A DNA stretch of 26,287 nt, taken from an uncultured Clostridia bacterium. Its GTDB lineage: Bacteria > Bacillota > Clostridia > Christensenellales > Aristaeellaceae. Shown here one piece after another: positions 15,841 through 22,001 of this stretch (position 1 is its first letter; every line of letters begins with the position of its first letter). The stretch lies in NCBI GenBank assembly GCA_946626395.1, contig CAMOUF010000136.1:1-26287 (forward strand). Direction: 5' to 3'. The position numbers were made by a program, and so were the translations under genes. The notes under the pieces were generated by a model. That model was not told the DNA's origin and did no database searches. It was given only the letters and a program-made list of their open reading frames with translations.

Positions 15841-16862
15841 TCGGCGTTCGATTTAAGAACGCGGGCAAGCTCTATTATTTTGATCCCGGCTCCTTCTGGC
15901 CCACCGCCGGGGACGCGGTGATCGTGGAAACGGTGCGGGGCGTGGAATACGGCGAAGTGGTCACCGGCGTCAAGGAGGTCAGCGACGAATTGATCACCCC
16001 GCCGCTGAAAAAGGTGATCCGCATCGCCACCGCCGCCGATGCCCAGCACGATCAGGAAAACCGCGCCAAGGAGCGGGACGCCCTGACCCTGTGCCAGAAA
16101 AAGGTGCAGGAGCATAAGCTGCAGATGAAGCTGGTGGGCTGTGAATATACCTTTGACAACAGCAAGATCCTGTTTTATTTCACCTCCGACAAGCGGGTGG
16201 ATTTTCGGGCGCTGGTGAAGGACCTGGCTTCCGCCTTCCATACCCGCATCGAGCTGCGCCAGATCGGCGTGCGGGACGAGGCCAAGATGATGGGCGGCTT
16301 GGGCATGTGCGGCCGGCCCGTCTGCTGCGCCCAGTTCCTGGGGGATTTCCAGCCCGTGTCCATCAAAATGGCCAAGGAACAGAACCTGTCCCTGAACCCC
16401 ACAAAGATTTCCGGCATCTGCGGCAGGCTCATGTGCTGCCTCAAATATGAGGAGGATCACTACGAGGCCACCCGTAAGCGGATGCCCCGGGTGGGCAAGG
16501 AGGTCATGACCCCGGACGGCGCGGGCACGGTGGTGGATTTGAATATCCTCAAGGAAACCGTGCGGGTGCGTATCCCCAAGGGCGACAGCACTGAGCAAAA
16601 GGATTATCCGCTCGCCGATGTGCAGCGCATCGTCCCTGCCCGCCCGCCTAAAAAAGCCCAGAGCGGAGGAGAGACGGAACCGGATGAGGCGGAATCCGTC
16701 GAGCCCGACGCCGAATCCGTGGCCGAATACGCCGGGGAAGAGGGCCTGAGCCCTGACGAAGCCCTGGCCGAAATCGAGGAAATCGCGGAAGAGGCCGAAG
16801 AAGAGGCTGAGGAAGAAGCCGAAGCAGAAGAGCAGGAAACAAAAGACGAAACCGACGAATAA
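15828..16862 (+). CDS. ricT: RicT (YaaT), PSP1-domain regulatory iron-sulfur protein
   Basis: The PSP1 domain begins at once (VIGVRFKNAGKLYYFDPG). It is followed by the Cys-rich blocks GGLGMCGRPVCCAQFL and ISGICGRLMCCLKYEEDHY (about 160-205), which hold the cysteines implicated in [4Fe-4S] binding by the Ric (YmcA-YlbF-YaaT) complex. In Bacillus this complex controls RNase Y-dependent mRNA processing and developmental phosphorelay. The ATG at 15828 has GGAGG upstream and overlaps holB by 13 bases. The 344 residues exceed the usual ~275 because of an extra acidic tail from about residue 280, ending in long Glu/Ala runs (about 310-344), likely disordered or coiled-coil. Partners RicA and RicF are not in this window. 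Confidence 0.95.
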   Translation: MASVIGVRFKNAGKLYYFDPGSFWPTAGDAVIVETVRGVEYGEVVTGVKEVSDELITPPLKKVIRIATAADAQHDQENRAKERDALTLCQKKVQEHKLQMKLVGCEYTFDNSKILFYFTSDKRVDFRALVKDLASAFHTRIELRQIGVRDEAKMMGGLGMCGRPVCCAQFLGDFQPVSIKMAKEQNLSLNPTKISGICGRLMCCLKYEEDHYEATRKRMPRVGKEVMTPDGAGTVVDLNILKETVRVRIPKGDSTEQKDYPLADVQRIVPARPPKKAQSGGETEPDEAESVEPDAESVAEYAGEEGLSPDEALAEIEEIAEEAEEEAEEEAEAEEQETKDETDE

Positions 16863-16872
16863 GATAAAAGCC

Positions 16873-18591
16873 ATGAAAAGAAAGATCGTATTGCTCCTGG
16901 TGCTGACGGCGCTGGCGCTGCTGCTGCCCGCCGCCCTGGCGGATGAAATGCCCGTGCCCCGCTCCTATGTGCATCTGGCCACCCCGGCCAAGGGGGAGCG
17001 CAGCGCGCCGGTATACAGCCAGCCCAAAACCTCATCGGACAAGCTGCTCACTCTCCAGGAGGGGGAAACCCTGGAGGTGGTGGGGGATAACGGAAATTAT
17101 TATCTGGTGCTGGCAGAAGGGCAAATCGGCTATCTGCCCCGGGCCAAGGCCCGCCTGTACGGGGAGCCCAGCGCCCAGGAATTTCCCGAGCGTATCGACG
17201 AAGCATTGGCGTTTGTGGACGCGATCCCCTTCCGCAAGGAAACCCATCTGGAATTGAACGGCCCCATCCACGCCGGGGGCCAGGTGGACACCCTGTATGT
17301 GTACCTATGGGATGAAAGGCAGTTCAACGTAGAGCAATCCTATATCATCCCCCTGGACAAGCCTGCGGATACCATCGACGCGGGCAAGCTGAAAAAAGCC
17401 CTGAACCTGACCAAATGGATGGGCGGCCGCAAGACCCTGACCATTCAGGGCTCCCTGGACGGGGAGCGGGTGGTGCTGTTTCGCTCGCCGGTGTACATCA
17501 GCGGGGAAAACAGCGAGCTGAAAAATGTGACCGCCCTGTCCACCGCGCCGGACAGCCTAAAGGACACCAAGCTGTCCACCGCCTGGAAGCAAACCCAGAA
17601 CCGCCGCACCCTGACGGTAGATATTTCCCCGGCGGCGGAGGCCGTGCTCGTGACCCTGGAATGGAACACCCTGCCGGACAGCGTGACGATAGAGCTGTAT
17701 GACGCCAACAGACAGCTGATTTCCTCCGAGACCCGGGCCAATGGCTATTATAACGACTGGATTTCCCTGCCGGAGGGCGTGGCCACGGTTTCCCTGACCC
17801 CCGAAGGCCGGGAAGTGAGCCTGTCCACCTTGCGGGTGTATGCCGATGATTATTCCCGCCATGGGGTGCAGCGCTGGCAGGAGGGCCCGGAAAAGCTGGA
17901 TATGCTGCTGGTGGCCACCCACCAGGACGACGAGCTTTTGTTCCTGGGCGGCACCCTGGCGGATTATCTGGACCGGGGCGCAAAAGTGAATGTGCTCTAT
18001 TCCGCCGACTGCGGACGGATGCGCATCCGGGAAGCTCTGGACGGATTGTGGACAGCGGGGCTGCGCTCCTATCCCATCTTTCTGGGCTTGCCGGATAAAT
18101 ACACCATGAGCCCTACCCAGGCGGAAGCCCAGTGGGCCAAGTATGATTTGCAGACCCTGCTGGTGCGGGCCTTCCGGCGCTACAAGCCTGAGGTGATCGT
18201 GACCCAGGATTTTAACGGCGAATACGGCCACGGCCAGCATAAGGTTACCGTGAAAATGACCGCCGAGGGCGTGACCCTGGCGGCCGACCCGGCCTTCGAT
18301 CCTGAATCCGCCCAGCAGTATGGGGTATGGCAGGTGAAGAAGCTGTACGTTCATTCCTATCAGGAAAACGAAATCGTCATGGACTGGACCCGGCCCCTGG
18401 ATGACACCGGCGTGATCACGCCCCTGTTCCTGACCACCGAAGCCTACGATAAGCACCGCACCCAGCAGGCCTATTTCAGTATGCAGAATTCCGGCCGGGA
18501 TTACGATAACACCCGCTTTGGGCTGTACTTTACCGCCGTCGGCCCCGATGAAGCAAAGAACGATTTTTTAGAGCATATCAATTGGCAGTGA
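16873..18591 (+). CDS. Secreted PIG-L (LmbE-type) deacetylase with N-terminal SH3b domain
   Basis: The 572-residue protein begins with a signal peptide (MKRKIVLLLVLTALALLLPAALA, cleavage near residue 23). An SH3_3 bacterial SH3 domain follows at about 40-97 (APVYSQPKTSSDKLLTLQEGETLEV...IGYLP). A middle beta-rich region (about 115-335) has no motif I recognise. A zinc-dependent PIG-L domain spans about 342-560: the metal motif appears as THQDDE (usually PHPDDE) near 349-354, and HGQH near 451-454 matches the second metal site. Such enzymes remove N-acetyl groups from sugars such as GlcNAc; a wall or exopolysaccharide substrate outside the cell is inferred from the signal peptide and SH3b. It lies 10 bases after ricT with a poor ribosome site, so it probably depends on the upstream operon. 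Confidence 0.88.
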   Translation: MKRKIVLLLVLTALALLLPAALADEMPVPRSYVHLATPAKGERSAPVYSQPKTSSDKLLTLQEGETLEVVGDNGNYYLVLAEGQIGYLPRAKARLYGEPSAQEFPERIDEALAFVDAIPFRKETHLELNGPIHAGGQVDTLYVYLWDERQFNVEQSYIIPLDKPADTIDAGKLKKALNLTKWMGGRKTLTIQGSLDGERVVLFRSPVYISGENSELKNVTALSTAPDSLKDTKLSTAWKQTQNRRTLTVDISPAAEAVLVTLEWNTLPDSVTIELYDANRQLISSETRANGYYNDWISLPEGVATVSLTPEGREVSLSTLRVYADDYSRHGVQRWQEGPEKLDMLLVATHQDDELLFLGGTLADYLDRGAKVNVLYSADCGRMRIREALDGLWTAGLRSYPIFLGLPDKYTMSPTQAEAQWAKYDLQTLLVRAFRRYKPEVIVTQDFNGEYGHGQHKVTVKMTAEGVTLAADPAFDPESAQQYGVWQVKKLYVHSYQENEIVMDWTRPLDDTGVITPLFLTTEAYDKHRTQQAYFSMQNSGRDYDNTRFGLYFTAVGPDEAKNDFLEHINWQ

Positions 18592-18615
18592 TACTTGCCC
18601 GGCTCCATAGAAAAG

Positions 18616-18649
18616 TCCCCCTCTCCTTTTTGGGAAAGGGGGATTTGCT
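18616..18649. terminator. Bidirectional terminator between the PIG-L gene and the small membrane gene
   Basis: TCCCCCT (18616-18622) pairs with AGGGGGA (18637-18643), extended inward by T-A and C-G pairs around a TTTTT loop. The + side has only a short T tract (TTTGCTTT). The minus side reads CTTTTC after the stem, so it probably serves both convergent genes. Confidence 0.75.
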
Positions 18650-18666
18650 TTGCCATGGGAAACAAT

Positions 18667-18864
18667 TCAGCGAAAACGATACCAATGAAGCAGCACACAG
18701 ATGCCGCCAATAACGGTGGCGATGCCCATGATGCGGGCCTGGGCTGTAAAGACGCGGGGGTCCTGGGCCGCGTCAAAGCGCCGGGAAAGCCTGTATACCG
18801 CCTTGGGCCGGAGCACGCTGAAGGCTCCCAAAACAATGCAAAGAATGCCAACCGTCAGGTACAT
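18667..18864 (-). CDS. Small two-helix membrane protein (DUF6199-like)
   Basis: A 65-residue protein: MYLTVGILCIVLGAFSVLRP forms one membrane helix, a short basic amphipathic linker follows (KAVYRLSRRFDAAQDP), and ARIMGIATVIGGICVLLHW forms the second. This hairpin pattern (helix, RPK..Y.L, helix with R.xG....GG) resembles the small DUF6199 family, which I recall without being able to check. A perfect GGAGG lies 7 bases before the ATG, which strongly supports translation. The open frame on the opposite strand over the same bases has no ribosome site. The promoter is uncertain: TTGCGG-17-TATTCT on the minus strand near 19015-19043 is a weak candidate. The function is unknown. Confidence 0.75.
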   Translation of the reverse strand: MYLTVGILCIVLGAFSVLRPKAVYRLSRRFDAAQDPRVFTAQARIMGIATVIGGICVLLHWYRFR

Positions 18865-19091
18865 GTTTTCGCCTCCGTAATAGATGAATCAGAAAGGAAT
18901 GGGGAGTCTGTACAAACACAAGAGCAGAACGTATGGCGCAGCCTTGAAACCATCAGATTCATTTCTCCATCCATCTGAATATGACGTTTCCTATCGTTGC
19001 TGGCTGTAACTGTGGGAATCAAGAGAATATTTTTTCTTTGTTTTATCCGCAATGGGTTTTCTTGGAAGAATTTTCTATAGCGCACAAATTC

Positions 19092-19856
19092 TCATGCTCT
19101 GGCAAATGCCTCCGCGGCGTCTTGGATCAGCCGCTCAAAGGCGGGCACGTCGGTGCGCTGGGAGGTAAAGCACAGGATCAGGGGATGAGGAGCGTACACG
19201 ATGCCCACATCGTGGGTGATGCCGTCGTCCTCGCCGGTCTTGTGGGCGATGGGCACGCCGTGGAGGAAGAAGGGCATTTTGCCATTCAGCCGCTGATTCT
19301 TGAGAATGCGGAGCATTTCCCCATCGGCCTGGGGAGAAACGGCTTCCCCGCGATACAGCTTTTTCAGCAACAGGCCCATTTCCCGGGCGGTGATGGTGTT
19401 CTCGATGCCCCGGGCGGAAGCGGCGGCGTCAAACAGTCTGCGGCGGAGAACCGTGTCTTTGAGCCCCAGGCGGTTGATGGTTTGGTTAATGCTTTCCATG
19501 CCCAGCCGGTCGATGAGGATATTGGTGGCTGTGTTGTCGCTTAATATGATCATCAGCACGCACAGATCCCGCAGCGTTACCTGCACCCCATCGTGGAGGT
19601 AGCTCAGCGCTCCGCAGGATGGCATTTTCTGCTCCGGTTTGATCCGGAACGTTTCTTCCATGCTGGCTTCCCCGGCCTCCGCCTGTCGGAACGCCTCCGC
19701 CAGAATGGGCAGCTTGATCACGCTGGCCGCGATCACCGGCACGTCGGCCTGGTACTCGCAGACCTCTCCGGTTGCCAGATCTTCTCCGTAAAAGCAGACC
19801 TCGCCCGGCAAAGCCGCCAGGCGAGGGAGAAAAGAACGAAGTGTTTCGTGCATCAT
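19092..19856 (-). CDS. Class A beta-lactamase-fold serine hydrolase, cytosolic, no Glu166 equivalent
   Basis: A 254-residue protein of the beta-lactamase2 family. The active-site motifs are present: SVIK (Ser45-Lys48), SDN (106-108) and KTG (206-208, in HKTGEDDG). However, the omega-loop position that holds the deacylating Glu (RxExxLN in true class A enzymes) reads LRRRLFDAAASA, with no Glu. There is also no signal peptide: the protein begins directly at the fold. It is therefore unlikely to be an efficient secreted resistance enzyme; a slow hydrolase, esterase or peptidase acting on wall fragments inside the cell is possible. It starts 19 bases after the mgtE stop, with only a weak GGGTGA ribosome site, and is probably co-transcribed with mgtE. 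ATG at 19856 and 19853 are both possible starts. Confidence 0.85.
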   Translation of the reverse strand: MMHETLRSFLPRLAALPGEVCFYGEDLATGEVCEYQADVPVIAASVIKLPILAEAFRQAEAGEASMEETFRIKPEQKMPSCGALSYLHDGVQVTLRDLCVLMIILSDNTATNILIDRLGMESINQTINRLGLKDTVLRRRLFDAAASARGIENTITAREMGLLLKKLYRGEAVSPQADGEMLRILKNQRLNGKMPFFLHGVPIAHKTGEDDGITHDVGIVYAPHPLILCFTSQRTDVPAFERLIQDAAEAFARA

Positions 19857-19875
19857 GCGTATTCACCCATCATGG

Positions 19876-21237
19876 TCAGATTTTCAGCACCGCCCGGGCG
19901 ATACTGAAATAAATGAACAGGGAGCTCATGTCCACCACGGTGGTGATCATGGGGCTGGCCATCAGGGCGGGGTCCAGGCCCAGCCGCTTGGCCAGCATGG
20001 GCATGGCGCAGCCCAGGGCCTTGGCCAGCACGATGGTGCAGAACAGCGCGGCGGCCACCACGAAGGACACGCCCCATTCCGCGCCGTTGATGAACCGCAC
20101 CCGGAAGAGGGTGAAGGTAAACAGCACCGCGCCCACGATCAGCGCCACCCGGAATTCCTTCCACAGGGCCTTGAAGAAATCCTTTAAGGTGATCTGCCCC
20201 AGGGACAGGCCGCGGATGATCAGGGTCGAGCTCTGGGAGCCGCAGTTGCCGCCGGTGTCCATCAGCATGGGAATACAGGCGGTCAGGATAATGCCCACGG
20301 CGGCGTTGGAGGAAAGCACATCCTCGTAATGGGTGATGATCATGCCGGTGAAAATGGCGATCACCGCCATCAGCAGCAGCCAGGGAATACGGTTCAGGGC
20401 CAGCTTGAAGGGGGACGTTTTCAGGTATTCGTCATCAGAAGGCGTCAAAGCGGCCATCTTTTCGAAGTCTTCCGTGGTCTCTTCTTCGATAACGTCCATG
20501 ATATCGTCGGCGGTGATGATACCCACCAGACGGTCTTCCATGTCCACCACGGGAATGGCCATCAAGTCGTACCGGCGAACCAGGTCGGCTACCTGCTCCT
20601 GGTCGTCCGTGGTGCGCACGCTGACCACGTTGCGGTCCATAATGTCGGAGAGCACGGTGTCTTCGCTGGCTAGGATCATTTTGCGCAGGGCCAGGGTGCC
20701 GATCAGGTGATGCGTGCTGTCGATGATATACAGGGTATAAATGGTTTCTTTGTCCAGGCCCTCCTGCCGGATGATCTCCATGGCCCCCCGCACCGTCACG
20801 TCGCTGCGGAATTCCAGGTATTCAATGGTCATCAGGGAGCCTGCGGAGTTTTCAGGATAGCGCAGGAATTGGTTGATCAGGTTGCGCTTTTCGGGATCGG
20901 CGCTTTGCAGCACGCGCCGCACCACGCTGGCGGGCAGCTCTTCCAGAAAGTCCACCGCGTCGTCCAGAAACATGTCGTCGATCAGGACGCGGATTTCCTG
21001 GTCGCCGATGGATTCGATCAGGGTCTGCTTCTGCTCCGCCGACATATAGCTGAACACGTCTGCGGAAATATCCTTGGGCAGAATTCGGAACACCAGCAGC
21101 AATTGTTCCTTGTTCAGTGTTTCCATGTATTGGGCGATGTCCACTTCGTTGAGCATCATCATCGCCCCGCGCAATTCGCCGTGGCGCCCCGCCTCCAGCA
21201 GGCTGTTCAGGCGCTTTTCAATTGCCGACCATTCCAT
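19876..21237 (-). CDS. mgtE: MgtE-family magnesium transporter
   Basis: A Mg2+ channel of 453 residues (start ATG 21237, with AGGAGGTG 9 bases before; a GTG four codons earlier is part of that ribosome site). The domains in order are: MgtE_N superhelical domain (about 15-125, with ELPASVVRRVLQ and PENSAGSLMT at the join), paired CBS domains (about 135-250, DRNVVSVRTTDDQEQVADLVRRYDLMAIPVVD and LVGIITADDIMDVI), a plug helix, then five membrane helices from ~275, including PMLMDTGGNCGSQSSTLIIRGL, the signature pore segment. In the family the cytosolic domains close the pore when internal Mg2+ is high. A long structured leader and strong promoter precede it, and the serine hydrolase follows in the same transcript. 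Confidence 0.96.
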   Translation of the reverse strand: MEWSAIEKRLNSLLEAGRHGELRGAMMMLNEVDIAQYMETLNKEQLLLVFRILPKDISADVFSYMSAEQKQTLIESIGDQEIRVLIDDMFLDDAVDFLEELPASVVRRVLQSADPEKRNLINQFLRYPENSAGSLMTIEYLEFRSDVTVRGAMEIIRQEGLDKETIYTLYIIDSTHHLIGTLALRKMILASEDTVLSDIMDRNVVSVRTTDDQEQVADLVRRYDLMAIPVVDMEDRLVGIITADDIMDVIEEETTEDFEKMAALTPSDDEYLKTSPFKLALNRIPWLLLMAVIAIFTGMIITHYEDVLSSNAAVGIILTACIPMLMDTGGNCGSQSSTLIIRGLSLGQITLKDFFKALWKEFRVALIVGAVLFTFTLFRVRFINGAEWGVSFVVAAALFCTIVLAKALGCAMPMLAKRLGLDPALMASPMITTVVDMSSLFIYFSIARAVLKI

Positions 21238-21552
21238 GGGAAAACACACCTCCTCTATTTTCTTTTGAACCCGTAATGCTTGCGGAAAAGGGAAAAGAGG
21301 ACGCGGCTTTTTTCGCGGGAAAGGTATTCAAACAAACCGGACGGCGTTCAACGCCCCATGCCTCAAAACCACACGCAAAAAAGCCCCCCGCTTTTCCGAT
21401 GCCATTTTACGACGTTCAGCGATGCAAGAGGGTGCGAACCGGATTAAGCGTGACGCGCCAATGAGCGCGCCTTCCACGATCGCGGCACGCCTTCGCTCAC
21501 TTGGCATCTCTCGCCGTCGCCCATTGACTGTCACCCCCTGTTTTTCAAATGT
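21238..21552 (-). promoter_or_regulatory. Long structured 5' leader of mgtE, candidate unrecognised riboswitch or attenuator
   Basis: The ~315-base untranslated leader starts from the promoter at 21587-21559. On the minus strand it can form several strong helices. (a) GCCAA-G-UGAGCG (21505-21494) pairs with CGCUCAUUGGC (21467-21457): 11 bp with one bulge, capped by CCGC-GAUC-GUGG. (b) GAUGCCAAG (21508-21500) pairs with CUUGCAUC (21428-21421). (c) GAUGCCA (21508-21502) pairs with UGGCAUC (21404-21398). (d) GCGACG (21520-21515) pairs with CGUCGU (21414-21409). (e) AGGGGGUG (21539-21532) pairs with CACCCUCU (21434-21427). Helices a, b and c share bases and exclude one another. A terminator-like hairpin and a Shine-Dalgarno-masking helix follow. 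I do not find the M-box conserved blocks (e.g. UAGGUGAGGCUCCU, CGCCAAUGGG). Confidence 0.6.
21377..21395 (-). terminator. Terminator-like hairpin inside the mgtE leader
   Basis: On the minus strand AAAAGC (21395-21390) and GCTTTT (21384-21379) pair around a G5 loop, ending in a six-T run (21382-21377). It lies directly after the UGGCAUC arm of the leader, as expected for an attenuator, but the stem is short and AT-rich, so termination strength is uncertain. Confidence 0.45.
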
Positions 21553-21558
21553 ATTTTC

Positions 21559-21587
21559 AGTATATGCTTATTTTCGCCGGTTGTCAA
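21559..21587 (-). promoter_or_regulatory. Near-consensus sigma-A promoter of mgtE
   Basis: Minus strand: perfect TTGACA (21587-21582), 17-base spacer, TATACT (21564-21559). Start of transcription is expected near 21552. Confidence 0.88.
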
Positions 21588-21632
21588 TCATATAGAAGCC
21601 AATCGGTAAAAATGTTTGAAAATTGAAATAAA

Positions 21633-22001
21633 TTATTCCAGGATGACGTATCCCGCCGCTGTCAGGGCCTGGAGGGCATCGGCCAGCCGCTCCGCGCGCA
21701 GCAGCACGTAATCCGTGTCATAGGTGGACACGGCGAAGATGGACACGCCAGCCTTGGCCAGGGTATCGGCAATTTTTGCCAGAATGCCGATCAGGGAAAA
21801 ATCCAGCGGCCCCATCACCTTGAGGCACCGCCAGCCTTCCTCCTTTTTAAGCGTCCCTTTTGGGCAGGCGTCGGCAGGGCAGACCAGAGAAAGCTCCTCG
21901 TCCGTCCGGGCGAAAAAGGTAAAGGGCCGGGTCAGGTCGGCTTCTTTTCCGTCCGCGATCTGGCACACGGTAAAGGTTTCTTTCAGCAGTTTCAGCGTCA
22001 T
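21633..22001 (-). CDS. ACT-domain protein
   Basis: A 122-residue protein with two ACT-like halves. The second is clear: GPLDFSLIGILAKIADTLAKAGVSIFAVSTYDTDYVLLRAERLADALQALTAAGY (about 64-119) matches the ACT_7 / CASTOR-type pattern (LIGILAxIsxxLaxagIsIfaiSTydtDYvLv). The first half (about 1-60) has the strands FTVCQIADG and FTFFARTDEELSLVC. Small proteins of this kind are thought to bind amino acids; the ligand and partner here are unknown. The ATG overlaps the mutY-GNAT stop as ATGA, with GGGAGAG upstream, so the two are translationally coupled. No convincing hairpin terminator follows before the mgtE promoter 46 bases downstream, so some read-through into mgtE is possible. Confidence 0.88.
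   Translation of the reverse strand: MTLKLLKETFTVCQIADGKEADLTRPFTFFARTDEELSLVCPADACPKGTLKKEEGWRCLKVMGPLDFSLIGILAKIADTLAKAGVSIFAVSTYDTDYVLLRAERLADALQALTAAGYVILE

Noticed and set aside
18595..18978. A 127-codon + strand open frame after the PIG-L gene
   Set aside because: It runs through the terminator hairpin, lacks a ribosome site and is opposite the small membrane protein gene.
18855..19085. A 76-codon minus-strand open frame before the small membrane gene
   Set aside because: It overlaps the start and ribosome site of the better-supported 65-residue gene, has mixed composition and no Shine-Dalgarno.
19092..19856. Calling the serine hydrolase an antibiotic-resistance beta-lactamase
   Set aside because: There is no signal peptide and no Glu166 equivalent in the omega loop, so efficient extracellular beta-lactam hydrolysis is not supported.
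21328..21534. A 68-codon Arg-rich open frame (GTG start) in the mgtE leader, possible leader peptide
   Set aside because: AGGGG touches the GTG with no spacing, codons such as CGA, TTA and TCA are unlike the neighbours, and the frame runs through strong palindromes. The RNA structure explains the region better, though a leader peptide is not excluded.
21238..21552. M-box Mg2+ riboswitch or ydaO c-di-AMP riboswitch in front of mgtE
   Set aside because: The conserved blocks I remember for these classes (UAGGUGAGGCUCCU and CGCCAAUGGG for M-box; the ydaO GGUAGGG and CAGCUAAC-type blocks) are not present. This is a by-eye judgement, not a covariance search.
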